Of a stretch of DNA of 64,000 nt, positions 36,525 to 46,339 are shown piece by piece (the first letter of the stretch is position 1; each line of letters opens with the position of its first letter). The stretch spans positions 980,569-1,044,568 of the forward strand of contig NZ_JH711481.1 in the NCBI RefSeq assembly GCF_000269805.1, written 5' to 3'. The notes beneath the pieces were generated by a model that had not been told where the DNA came from, did no database searches, and saw only the letters and a program-made list of their open reading frames with translations. The stretch is from Actinomyces massiliensis 4401292. GTDB taxonomy: Bacteria; Actinomycetota; Actinomycetes; Actinomycetales; Actinomycetaceae. Position numbers and translations under genes: made by a program.

Positions 36525-36568
36525 GGCCTGAACGATCGCTGCTTCTTCGCCCGTAGACGACGGTGAGG

Positions 36569-36614
36569 CGATGGCGGCCCGGAGCCCCTAAGTCGGGGCT
36601 CCGGGCCGCCATCG
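36569..36614. terminator. Perfect 20-bp hairpin, bidirectional terminator candidate
   Basis: CGATGGCGGCCCGGAGCCCC at 36569-36588 pairs without mismatch with 36595-36614 around a TAAGTC loop. It sits between the convergent ends of efeB and an LppM-domain gene, so it can stop transcription from both sides. Confidence 0.7.
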
Positions 36615-36643
36615 TGAGTGGAGCGGTGCTGCTGAATGCGTGA

Positions 36644-37357
36644 TCAGTTCTGATTGTGGGAGGAGTGCGGCTGCTGCTCCGGCTCGGCCGATTTCGGCGT
36701 GAGGCCGGAGCGCTTCTTCTTGCGCGCTCTCAGTACGACGGCGAGCACGATGCCGATCCCGATCACGGCGGCGACGCCGGCGCCGATGAACCACGCCAGG
36801 GGCTGGCTCGGGGAGTCATCGCCCGTGGCCGTGACCGTCGCGTCGCTACCGAGTGCGGTCCAGATAGCACTGTTCCCGTCGGTCTTGCCGCCCGAGTCCG
36901 CCTGTGTGGCTTTGCCCGGGAAGTTCACCGTCAGGGTGGCGTCCTTGAAGTCCCCATTCGGCGACGCCGAGAAGGTGAAGCTGCCGTCCTCGTCGTCGTG
37001 GCTCAGCGACCAGACGACCATCGAGGTGTCGTCGGGTGAGAGATCTGTCGCTGATATCTTGCATGCCGGCTCCCCATCCTGATCGATCTGCTCGACGGCG
37101 GTCGGGACCGCGCTCTCGATGGTGGGGAAGTTCTCCTTCTTGCAGAACTGAGCGAAGTCCTCACCTGACAGGCCGGCGGCCGTGATGGTCTCGACGACGT
37201 CGACCGTGTCCTTCTCATGGATCGTGAACTCGTAGTTCACTTTCAGCTGCGGATCCAGCATGTCGGCCGTGGAGGTCGGTGCATTGCAGGTCAGGGTGAG
37301 CGCGCATAGGGCGATCGCTGCGGGAGCGGTGCGGAGCGTGCGTGCAAGGGATCTCAT
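36644..37357 (-). CDS. LppM-domain surface protein, paralog 1
   Basis: A 237-residue protein with signal peptide (TAPAAIALCALTLTCNAPTS), an extracytoplasmic LppM-like domain ending in LTVNFPGKATQADSGGKTDG followed by IWT, one C-terminal helix (FIGAGVAAVIGIGIVLAVVL) and a basic cytoplasmic tail (RARKKKR). The FPGK...G...W block is the hallmark of the family named after mycobacterial LppM, a lipoprotein affecting phagocytosis. TAAACT lies 6 nt before the ATG. It is the end member of a tandem group of five. Confidence 0.75.
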   Translation of the reverse strand: MRSLARTLRTAPAAIALCALTLTCNAPTSTADMLDPQLKVNYEFTIHEKDTVDVVETITAAGLSGEDFAQFCKKENFPTIESAVPTAVEQIDQDGEPACKISATDLSPDDTSMVVWSLSHDDEDGSFTFSASPNGDFKDATLTVNFPGKATQADSGGKTDGNSAIWTALGSDATVTATGDDSPSQPLAWFIGAGVAAVIGIGIVLAVVLRARKKKRSGLTPKSAEPEQQPHSSHNQN

Positions 37358-37455
37358 GCCCGCAGTTTATGACGCTCTCTGAGTGGGGCAATCCGCCGAC
37401 TCACCCACGGTTCAGGACGAGCCCAGTACTGGCGGCGTACCCGGCTCAAGTTGGC

Positions 37456-38364
37456 TTAGTACTGGCCGTTGGGGTTGTAGGGCGGCTGCCCCGGCTGGGT
37501 GTAGTCGGGCGCGGGGGCGGGGGCCGCCTGTCCGGGCTGGACGTAGTTGGGCGCCGCCTGACCCGGCTGGGTGTAGACGGGCTGGGTGTAGACGGGCTGC
37601 TGCGCCCCGGGCTGTCCAGGCTGGGCGTAACCGGGGGCCATGCCCGGGGCCATCATGGGGGCGCCCGCGTAGACCGGCTGCTGCTTCTTGCGCACAACGA
37701 GGAGGTAGTAGGACAGCCCGCCCGCGATTGCCAGGACCACCAGGACGGCGAGGCCGATGATGAGATAGGGCGTGCTGTGGTCGGCCCCCACGGCCTCAAT
37801 GGTCTTGGTCTCGTCCTCTGCGTGCTTCCATGTGGCGGTATTCCCCGAACGAGTGCCATCGCCGGAGACCCGCGACACCTTGCCCGGGAAGGTTATCGAG
37901 ACCTCCGCCTTGTCGTAGTACTCGAAGGATGAGTCCCCCGTGTACGTGAATTCGCCGTCATCGTGCTCGATCGTTCCGCCGTTGAAATCATTCTTGAACT
38001 GCTTGAGGGTCATCCCCTTTAGTTTCACCGTGCAGGTGTCGTTGCTCGAGTCCATGTCCGCCTGGACTTTAACGTTGGAATCGAAATTCTTCTGGATTTT
38101 ATCGGCGTCGCAGTCTGACGAGCTGATGGATGAGCTTGTGAGCGAGGCCGTCGCGTCGACGGTGCTCTTCTTGGAGATCTCGGCCTCGAGGCTGAAGGAG
38201 GAGCTGAGCGAGGAGTCGGACGTGCTGGTGCCGATCGAGAAGGGCGCGACTGCGGTGGGCGAGGCGGCGGCACGTGGGGTGGCGCCGGAGAAGGCGAAGA
38301 CGAGAGAGGCCGTGACTGCAGCTGCTGCTGCAGCGAACTGGCGGGGAGAGCGGGGGGCATGCAT
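37456..38364 (-). CDS. LppM-domain surface protein with Pro/Gln/Tyr-rich tail, paralog 2
   Basis: A 302-residue protein: signal peptide, LppM-like domain (ISITFPGKVSRVSGDG-like block EVSITFPGKVSRV, then NTATWKH), helix (YLIIGLAVLVVLAIAGGLSYYLL) and a cytoplasmic tail of YTQPGQ-type repeats. Cysteines in SSSDCDADKIQKNF and NDTCTVKL probably form a disulfide. The start at 38364 (MHAPRSPRQF) has TAGACT 8 nt upstream; the longer frame to 38481 is less likely. It shares a 52-bp identical DNA stretch with paralog 4. Confidence 0.78.
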   Translation of the reverse strand: MHAPRSPRQFAAAAAAVTASLVFAFSGATPRAAASPTAVAPFSIGTSTSDSSLSSSFSLEAEISKKSTVDATASLTSSSISSSDCDADKIQKNFDSNVKVQADMDSSNDTCTVKLKGMTLKQFKNDFNGGTIEHDDGEFTYTGDSSFEYYDKAEVSITFPGKVSRVSGDGTRSGNTATWKHAEDETKTIEAVGADHSTPYLIIGLAVLVVLAIAGGLSYYLLVVRKKQQPVYAGAPMMAPGMAPGYAQPGQPGAQQPVYTQPVYTQPGQAAPNYVQPGQAAPAPAPDYTQPGQPPYNPNGQY

Positions 38365-38499
38365 GGTTCCGCAGTCTACGGGATGGAGGCAGGAGGTTTG
38401 TAGCATGGCCGGATTGCTTGCCGTCTCCGTGTGGCCGTATCTGCGGGCGATCTGCGAGGGGTTGAGGGGGTGGTGGAGCATGCGCGGGAGCGCCCGCGT

Positions 38500-39423
38500 T
38501 CAGTCGCGAGTGGTCCGCTCCGAGGGGCCATCGGGCTGAGCGTCGTCTGTCGGCTGCGCTTCTGACTGGTGGGGCTGGATGCGTTCCGGCGGCTCGTACA
38601 TGGTCGCCGGTGCGGTGTCGGTGGACGGCGCATCCTTCTTCCTGCGCATGACGAGCATGTAGGAGAATGTCGCGCCTGCGACTGCGAGCACTGCCAGTGC
38701 GCCGAGCGTGATGGTCTGGAGGGATGAAGGGGCGCCGATGCCTGTGGGAGCCGCAGCACTCTCGGCGCCCCTGGCCTTGAGCGCGACATTCTCCGTTTCG
38801 ACGTGCTCCCATGTGGCGGTACGTGCGGAAAGCGTTCCATTCCCGGACGCTTGCGTGGCCTTTCCGGGGAAAGTTACCGAGATGTCCAGGTTGTGAATAT
38901 ATTTAGGGATGGGGTAGTTGTACGTGATAGTGCCGTCATTGTGCTCCACCCTTCCGCCATGGAACTCGTTCTCGAATTGCTCCGGCGTCATTCCTTCGAT
39001 GGTGGCCGTACAGGTTTGAGTATCTGTGCGATGTGTCTTTTTTCCGCTCGTATGAGTCGTGTTTTTATCGCCCGTACTGATATTGACATCCGAGGTGAAG
39101 TTCTTCTTGAATGTGTCGGCATCGCAGTGCACTGTGGTCGAGAGGTGGTACGTGGCTTCAACTGAGGCGTCGATAGTACCGTCCTCGGCGATCTCGATGG
39201 AGATGAACGTGGAGATCTCTCCCTGGTTGAAAGAACCGATAATAGAGGGTGCCTGAGATGGAGATGGCGATGGATTGAATGTGGGCCTCGTGGGAGTGGG
39301 CGAGGGTCCGTTGGGTCTGGGGGATGGGGCGGCGGTGCCGAGAAGAGCGACGGCGATGAGGGCTGCGGCCACGGTCGTCGTGAGCCTGCGGAGGCGATGA
39401 GAGACCTTCATGCCTTCGTACAT
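38500..39423 (-). CDS. LppM-domain surface protein, paralog 3
   Basis: A 307-residue protein: signal peptide (RLTTTVAAALIAVALLGTAA), a Pro/Ser/Thr-rich wall-spanning-like stretch, the LppM-like domain (VHCDADTFKKNF, TCTATIEGMTPEQFENEF, ISVTFPGKATQASGNG, TATWEHV), helix (ITLGALAVLAVAGATFSYML) and an Asp/Pro-rich tail. An ATG at 39411 is an alternative start. Part of its coding DNA is clearly lower in GC than the housekeeping genes nearby. It lacks the YTQPGQ tail repeats of paralogs 2 and 4. Confidence 0.75.
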   Translation of the reverse strand: MYEGMKVSHRLRRLTTTVAAALIAVALLGTAAPSPRPNGPSPTPTRPTFNPSPSPSQAPSIIGSFNQGEISTFISIEIAEDGTIDASVEATYHLSTTVHCDADTFKKNFTSDVNISTGDKNTTHTSGKKTHRTDTQTCTATIEGMTPEQFENEFHGGRVEHNDGTITYNYPIPKYIHNLDISVTFPGKATQASGNGTLSARTATWEHVETENVALKARGAESAAAPTGIGAPSSLQTITLGALAVLAVAGATFSYMLVMRRKKDAPSTDTAPATMYEPPERIQPHQSEAQPTDDAQPDGPSERTTRD

Positions 39424-39527
39424 TATGGCCGGTCGCGATTTTTAGGGATGGGCTGAAGTGCCCCATCTATCCTCCGCCTGCGCGACCGTCGTATAGCGAG
39501 CTCTCCGCTTCAATTCAGCCTCAGCGT

Positions 39528-40409
39528 TCAGTAGGGGGCGCCAGGGGAGGACTGCTGTCCCGGCCAAGGCTGGTTCGGCGGGCCGGGCTGTTGTGGTGCG
39601 CCCGGCTGGGTGTAGCCGGGTTGCTGTGGGCCTGGCTGTGGCGGGCCCTGCACACCCGGCTGTGGGAAACCGGGGTGAGCCGGTTGGGCGTATCCGGGCT
39701 GGGGCATCTGGGGGTGCATCTGAGGGTGGCTGTAAGGGCCGACCGTGCCGGTGCCGAATGGTTCGAGTGATCGCTTCTTCTGCCGGGTCGTCAGTGCAAT
39801 GGCGAGTATGACGCCGCCTCCGATGAGGATGACAGCGATGACGCCGATGGTGATCCATAGCCAGGGCAGTCCCGGAGAGTCCTTGCCCGTGGCCTCGAGG
39901 CTCCCGGTCTCTCTCTCGACGTGCTTCCATGTGGCGGTATTCCCCGAACGAGTGCCATCGCCGGAGACCCGTGAGACCTTGCCCGGGAAGGTTACCGAGA
40001 CTTCGACGCTGTCGTATGCGAAAGGATCTGATGTATAAGTGAAGGAGCCGTTATCGTGCTCGATATTGCCATTGAAATAGTCGTTGAACTGAGTGATGCT
40101 CATATTGGTGATGCTAAACGTGCATACCTTGTTCGCGGAGTCCAGGTCGGCCTGCACGTCGACACTGGAGTCGAAATTAGTGGCGATAAGATCGGCGTCG
40201 CAATATGACGAATCCATATAGTCGGCCTCGGCTGTTCCATGCGCATTGACGATGCTGCTCTTGGTGACCTCGATGGAGACGGTGTAAGAGGTTTGCGAAG
40301 GAGTCTTCGCGCGGGCCGCGGGTGAGAATCCGACTGCCCCGATGGCGACCATGGCGAGGGTCGTGACGGCTGCGAGGCGGTGCAGACTGGTGAGGAGGGG
40401 AGGACGCAT
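39528..40409 (-). CDS. LppM-domain surface protein with Pro/Gln/Gly-rich tail, paralog 4
   Basis: A 293-residue protein: signal peptide (LAAVTTLAMVAIGAVGFSPA), LppM-like domain (SSYCDADLIATNF, KVCTFSITNMSITQFNDYF, VEVSVTFPGKVSRVSGDG, NTATWKHV), helix (LWITIGVIAVILIGGGVILA) and a tail of GYAQP/GFPQP/GYTQP repeats. TAGGCT lies 7 nt before the ATG. The C-terminal half is closest to paralog 2. Confidence 0.78.
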   Translation of the reverse strand: MRPPLLTSLHRLAAVTTLAMVAIGAVGFSPAARAKTPSQTSYTVSIEVTKSSIVNAHGTAEADYMDSSYCDADLIATNFDSSVDVQADLDSANKVCTFSITNMSITQFNDYFNGNIEHDNGSFTYTSDPFAYDSVEVSVTFPGKVSRVSGDGTRSGNTATWKHVERETGSLEATGKDSPGLPWLWITIGVIAVILIGGGVILAIALTTRQKKRSLEPFGTGTVGPYSHPQMHPQMPQPGYAQPAHPGFPQPGVQGPPQPGPQQPGYTQPGAPQQPGPPNQPWPGQQSSPGAPY

Positions 40410-40637
40410 GTCGGTGAGCCTATGAACAAGAGGGCGGAATCGCTGTAGATGAGTAGATGATAGGCGATTCGGTGATTCAGTGGCTCGCCGCCTCGGAGGC
40501 CCCCTGTCAGGCGCCGCTGATCCTGGGTGGTCGCCGCAGCGCTGCGGGTGGGCGTGGGTGGGCGCCGGCAGTGCTTCAGCGCCGGCTGTGCCGCTGTCGA
40601 TGCTGCCCGACTGCTGACCGGCTTCTGCCCGGATTAA

Positions 40638-40799
40638 CTACTGATCAGGGTGAACGGTATTCGGCGCCGATTGGCCCGCCGAAGCGCCTGATCCGGATTC
40701 CTTCTTGCGGGATCTCGATATGAAGGCAAACGCGATGCCGCCTCCGATGGCGATCACGCAGAGGACGACCATGAGGACGATGATATGCAGCAACATCAT
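40638..40799 (-). CDS. Orphan 53-residue membrane peptide, likely relic tail of an LppM-type gene
   Basis: A short frame from ATG 40799 to TAG at 40638-40640. It starts MMLLHIIVLMVVLCVIAIGG, forms one hydrophobic helix (about residues 3-27), then RSRKKESGSGASAG and a polar end. The helix plus basic stop-transfer and polar tail is what the LppM-domain paralogs on either side have at their C-termini, but the extracytoplasmic domain is absent. It has no good ribosome site. It may be a small single-pass protein or the remnant of a sixth paralog. Confidence 0.45.
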   Translation of the reverse strand: MMLLHIIVLMVVLCVIAIGGGIAFAFISRSRKKESGSGASAGQSAPNTVHPDQ

Positions 40800-40919
40800 G
40801 GCGCAAACGATACGGATCGGCGGGCTCGCAAGGAGCCCGGTGAGCCGGGGAAGTTTATGGGCAGTTCATGGACGAGCCACCCGAAACCGTTCGCGCGGGC
40901 TTCGGAATGCCTGCGCCAG

Positions 40920-41000
40920 GACCGATCTCGGTGCGGAAGTGGACCGATCTCGACGCGGAGTGCGACCGATCTCGGTGCGGATTACGACCGATCTCGGCGT
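40920..41000 (+). repeat. 22-bp repeat array C (4 units), invading a gene end
   Basis: Units start at 40920, 40942, 40964 and 40986. The array covers the 3' end of the LppM-type lipoprotein gene on the opposite strand and supplies its stop codon. Confidence 0.9.
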
Positions 41001-41692
41001 CGGCGTCGGCGCAGGATGATCGCCGCGCCCACCGCGAGTCCGGCGAGCACCGCAACCGCCACGAGCCCGGCGATCCACAGCCCGAAGCGGTCGATGAAGC
41101 TCAATCCCTCGTTCGGCGTCGCGTAGCCCGACGCGGTGACACCGTTGACGAGACTGTCGGCGCCGTCCCAGGTGGCGGTGCGCCCCGAGATGCTCCCGCC
41201 GCCGGCGTCGATGACCGCGCCCGGGAAGGTGACCGACAGGTGGGCGTCGGTGCCGATCGGCTCGGATGTGGAGGCGGCGCCATCGGGGTCCCCGGCGCCG
41301 GTATCGATGGGGGCGAGAGTGACGATGTAGCGGTCGCCGTCGCGCGAGACGAGCGGGACGGTGCCGGCGGCCTCGGCCTCATCGGCGTCGGGGATCTTGA
41401 CGGCCGTAACCTTGACCTCGCAGCCGACCCCCTCCTCGTCGTCGGCCGAGCCGATGCGGGTGGATGTGACGTCGGCGCCCTCCGAGGCGCCCACGAGAGA
41501 CGGATCCGCGTAGTCTTGGCAATCGGTGTCCTCGGTCAGCAGCGAACCGGTCGTGTCGCGCATGACGAGAGTGGCGTCGTAGGTGTCGGAGGCGTCGATG
41601 GTCATGTCCATGTTGGCGGTGCAGGCGGACAGGCCGAGCGACGCGGTCGCGACCAGGGCGGCGATCTGGGCGGTGCGGCGTCGGATCTTCAC
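40982..41692 (-). CDS. LppM-domain lipoprotein, paralog 5
   Basis: A 236-residue protein. Unlike its paralogs it has a lipobox (LGLSAC) and so is probably lipid-anchored as well as having a C-terminal helix (LWIAGLVAVAVLAGLAVGAA). The LppM block reads LSVTFPGAVIDAGGG ... GRTATWDGA. GTG at 41692 with TAGCGT 7 nt upstream; the longer frame to 41926 lacks a signal-like start. The last residues (RRRRRRDRS) and the TAA come from repeat array C, so the original C-terminus may have been replaced. Confidence 0.75.
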   Translation of the reverse strand: MKIRRRTAQIAALVATASLGLSACTANMDMTIDASDTYDATLVMRDTTGSLLTEDTDCQDYADPSLVGASEGADVTSTRIGSADDEEGVGCEVKVTAVKIPDADEAEAAGTVPLVSRDGDRYIVTLAPIDTGAGDPDGAASTSEPIGTDAHLSVTFPGAVIDAGGGSISGRTATWDGADSLVNGVTASGYATPNEGLSFIDRFGLWIAGLVAVAVLAGLAVGAAIILRRRRRRDRS

Positions 41693-41889
41693 ACCAGCGA
41701 CGCTACACGTGACGCCATATGACGCCACACCGAACCATGAGGAGCCAGATGTGTCCGGAAACACGGGGCGGATGTGGCGGATGTGGTGAATGTGACATCG
41801 GTGGGACCTAAGGGGCGTGACCGGGGATGGGCCGTTGGGAGAGGATTGGAGGCGACAGCATGAGTCACAAGCCAAGGAGAGGGACTTAC

Positions 41890-43737
<1,848 letters not shown>

Positions 43738-43821
43738 TAGGCCTGAGCCCATGAGGGCTGGCTCTCCGATCCGGCTGACCGCCTGATCGGGCCGGCCCGA
43801 GCCTCGGGCCGCGAGCCGATA

Positions 43822-43858
43822 ACGGCGCCCGGTTGCCCCTGCGGCGACTGGGCGCCGT
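43822..43858 (+). terminator. Hairpin after pckG
   Basis: ACGGCGCCC at 43822-43830 pairs perfectly with GGGCGCCGT at 43850-43858; short T-containing sequence follows. Likely transcription end for pckG. Confidence 0.5.
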
Positions 43859-43993
43859 CGTCTATCTCGAGTCGACTTTCCGGCCCTCATCGGTCCCCGT
43901 CCGGGCCGTTGTGTCACAGATCGGGACAAACAACGATGCGCCGCCGAATACTGCGAGGTAAAACGTTGGAATGAAGCGGTTTCTAATCGCGGT

Positions 43994-44905
43994 TCAGCGT
44001 ACGAAAGCGCTATTTGTCCCGGTTTTGGACATGTTGAGCCCTGCGAGGCGGCTCCGGGCGTGCAGAAGCTCTGGCACCTCCAGGGCGATTCGCCTCGCCT
44101 TGACATCCTGACGGGTGAATCGGGCTACGCGGTAGCCCTGACGGATCAGCTCGCGATCGCGGCGACGATCAAGCCCGAATTGGAATTCGTCCTCGTGGTA
44201 GGTGTAGCCGTCGAGCTCCAGAACCAGCCATCCGTTCGCGACGATATCGACCTCCCCCACATGCGGGATCATCACGCCGTCTTCGAAGGGAACTCCTGCT
44301 TCGTGCAGCTGAAGACGCGCGAGCGTCTCCAACGGGGAGCGGGCTCGAGGGCTGGCGAGCGCAAGACGCTCGAGGGCGAGTTTCGAATCAGGACCGCGCA
44401 GCAGCGCGTTGACGTCGGCTGCCAAGATGTGCTCCTGGCGAAGCGCGGCGTCGCAAGCCATGAGCGGCGCGGCCGTGCTCCGGCTGCAGCGCAGGTAGCG
44501 TGCAAGCGCGAGTGCGATAGGTGCGACAGGATATTCGGTCGGTGTCGGCAGCTCCAGCGATCGCTCGACGTGCAGTGTCTCCCGGCTGATGGGCGCGAAG
44601 CCCTCGCGGTGCGGAACGGCGAGGTGGACGTGCTGACCGCGCTCGGGATGCGGGTAACCGTAGTATTCGGCTGCCTGTTGACAGGTGATGACGCCGCCGT
44701 GGATGCGGGCCAGGACCACGGGAGGGTCTGTCCGCGGCAGACTCACCACGCCGTGCGGGTGGGCCGCCAGCTCGCCGGCTTCCACGAGGCGCTTGAGATG
44801 TCGCCTTTCGGTGCGGGTGAGGTTGAGGTCTCGCACTCGGACTGCTCCATAGCAGCCGCGCACGCAGGCAAGAATTTCATCGTCTATGACGCTCATGCAT
44901 GTCAT
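43994..44905 (-). CDS. AbiEi-like wHTH protein with DUF559/Vsr-like nuclease domain
   Basis: A 303-residue protein. The N-terminal 100 residues look like the AbiEi antitoxin-type winged helix plus linker (RDLNLTRTERRHLKRLVEAG; GVITCQQAAEYYGYPHPERG). The C-terminal 90 residues carry the PD-(D/E)xK-like pattern GEVDIVANGWLVLELDGYTY ... DRRRDRELIRQGYRVARFTR seen in DUF559/Vsr-type proteins. This architecture is common in actinobacterial genomes and its function is unknown; no AbiEii-type toxin gene is adjacent. The ATG at 44896 is an alternative start. Confidence 0.7.
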   Translation of the reverse strand: MTCMSVIDDEILACVRGCYGAVRVRDLNLTRTERRHLKRLVEAGELAAHPHGVVSLPRTDPPVVLARIHGGVITCQQAAEYYGYPHPERGQHVHLAVPHREGFAPISRETLHVERSLELPTPTEYPVAPIALALARYLRCSRSTAAPLMACDAALRQEHILAADVNALLRGPDSKLALERLALASPRARSPLETLARLQLHEAGVPFEDGVMIPHVGEVDIVANGWLVLELDGYTYHEDEFQFGLDRRRDRELIRQGYRVARFTRQDVKARRIALEVPELLHARSRLAGLNMSKTGTNSAFVR

Positions 44906-45216
44906 GATGCGTGTCGCTCTTTTTCATGGTCGGCCACCTCGAAGGGCCTGTGGAAAACACTACTGATTCCTGATGCAGAGCGGTCTTGTGGAGCCTGGTA
45001 AGCGTACATAGGTTCGAGTGAGTGGTCTGTTGAGCATTTTTTGGACAGTGGGTCGCTTGATGCTATGTGGATAGGGGTGAAAGCTTGGTTCCAGGCTGCT
45101 TGTTCTGCGAGGCGGTGTTCCTGTTCAATCTTGATGGGGCTGCGGTACCTCAGGGCTGAGCAGAGACGTATGCGACCGTATTCCAGTTCGATCCAGGAGG
45201 TAATATCCCGGATCTC
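44902..45216 (-). pseudogene. Remnant of IS3-family transposase OrfB (C-terminal end)
   Basis: Minus-strand translation gives IRDITSWIELEYGRIRLCSA then LRYRSPIKIEQEHRLAEQAA, closely following the end of IS3-family integrase-type transposases (ITxWIExxYxRxRxHSALxYxSPxxFE). The rest of OrfB upstream is missing: the frame is closed at 45268-45270. The frame runs past the usual end to a TGA at 44902-44904, overlapping the first codon of the neighbouring gene. No intact catalytic DDE residues remain. Confidence 0.75.
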
Positions 45217-45562
45217 CTTACCCCGAGTTGGGGTACCACTATCCGATTGGCTCTCGTATTTTATTCTTCAGGGTAAGGGTGGACGACTCTGTCCAGGTTT
45301 TATCCGAGCATGCCCCGTCTTGTCAGTGGAAGCGGATGCTGTATTCAATTGTGGGGCCATTCGGAATTTTACTGGCGGACCCTGGTCCGAATGAAAGATG
45401 GTCTCCTCTCTTCTGCGGGGCATTAGCGCGCGGCCATTCTTTTCTTTGCTGTACGGATTTCAATGATTCCGGTCCTATCCGGACATCATATCTTGAACTG
45501 GCTATTTTCAGGTAGTAGCACGTCAGGGGCAAGGCGTAGGACTTCGCGAGTGCCGCGGTGGG

Positions 45563-45631
45563 CTAGTCCTTCCAGATCGCCTTGAAGACCACTCGTTCCT
45601 TGAACTCGCTACTGAAACTCCGCGCCACCAT
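45563..45631 (-). pseudogene. Remnant of IS3-family OrfA (N-terminal end)
   Basis: A 22-codon frame starting at ATG 45631 reads MVARSFSSEFKERVVFKAIW and then stops at a TAG. It matches the start of IS3-type OrfA helix-turn-helix proteins (xRxYSxEFKERVVxxxxE). With the OrfB remnant at 44902-45216 in the same orientation, this marks a decayed element with most of the centre deleted or scrambled (about 730 bp left instead of about 1.3 kb). The DNA between 45217 and 45562 has no recognisable gene. Confidence 0.6.
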
Positions 45632-45718
45632 GAGTCAATCTCAACTCGCTTTTGAACGCATTTTCTCTGACGCCGCCCGAGAAGCATCAAGCACTCTAGA
45701 CTTTCTCAGGACGTGCGG

Positions 45719-45724
45719 TATAGT
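45719..45724 (+). promoter_or_regulatory. -10 hexamer of a leaderless promoter
   Basis: TATAGT lies 6 nt before the ATG at 45731, with TAGACT as a weak -35 16 nt upstream. The expected transcription start is the A of the ATG, so the mRNA would be leaderless. Confidence 0.55.
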
Positions 45725-45730
45725 GTTCAT

Positions 45731-46339
45731 ATGTCACATGATTCCCTGGAGATGACACATTCCGATCGTTGTTCGTGCCCCTATTGCCAGACTGCGTCTA
45801 TGCATTCATGTGGCGAGAGGCAATCATGTGAGCCTGTAGTTAGAAGAGGCGATTCTCAAGAAGATCATCTGAAGATAGATGACATGCGGCAGAATGAGAA
45901 TCACAGTGAATATAGAACATATTCAGAGACGAAGCCCGTAGTCGCATCGCCGGCGAAAATGTTTCGTATAGCCTTACTTTCCTCTTTATCTGTGTTTATA
46001 AGCTTCGTTATGATCGGCACCCTAGTTGCCTACGGTAAAGATGGCTTAAACTCGGGAGGAGTAGCAGCTTTCATTAAACAAATAGCCGATCATAATTTCA
46101 GGAACTCTGTACTTAGCGTGCAAGCAATCGTAGCGAGTGTGGATGTGGCGCTCGTGGTGATATCTTGGAAAAAGTTCGGACGTCCAGAGGACGGAGAGCC
46201 AATCCAGCTTCGTATCTGGTTGAGCAGGGTTCTTGAAGACGCTCGACGAGAGACGGCTACCGCGTTCATCATGATTATTCTGGCGATGGTTACTGGAGGC
46301 CTTTTTTCTCGTATTAGGCTAGCATTCTCGGTCAGATGA
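45731..46339 (+). CDS. Unrecognised membrane protein, N-terminal half of a split family
   Basis: A 202-residue protein in lower-GC DNA. Residues 10-35 are cysteine-rich (CSCPYC, then two more Cys), possibly metal-binding; three helices follow (MFRIALLSSLSVFISFVMIG; SVLSVQAIVASVDVALVVIS; ATAFIMIILAMVTGGLF). The segment AFIKQIADHNFRNSV ... LRIWLSRVLEDARRETATAF aligns with KFLKVAKGGNFPVNN ... WGPWLRRVIDEAHREKVTRV of the 522-residue protein at 49135. A GTG at 45713 is an alternative start. The stop overlaps the next gene (ATGA). No known family recognised. Confidence 0.7.
   Translation: MSHDSLEMTHSDRCSCPYCQTASMHSCGERQSCEPVVRRGDSQEDHLKIDDMRQNENHSEYRTYSETKPVVASPAKMFRIALLSSLSVFISFVMIGTLVAYGKDGLNSGGVAAFIKQIADHNFRNSVLSVQAIVASVDVALVVISWKKFGRPEDGEPIQLRIWLSRVLEDARRETATAFIMIILAMVTGGLFSRIRLAFSVR

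Noticed and set aside
43994-45216. AbiE-type toxin-antitoxin pair
   Set aside because: Only the AbiEi-like half is present; no AbiEii nucleotidyltransferase motif is seen next to it.
45041-45532. Plus-strand frames and a short minus frame in the decayed IS region
   Set aside because: They overlap the IS3 OrfB remnant or scrambled sequence and show no protein family features.
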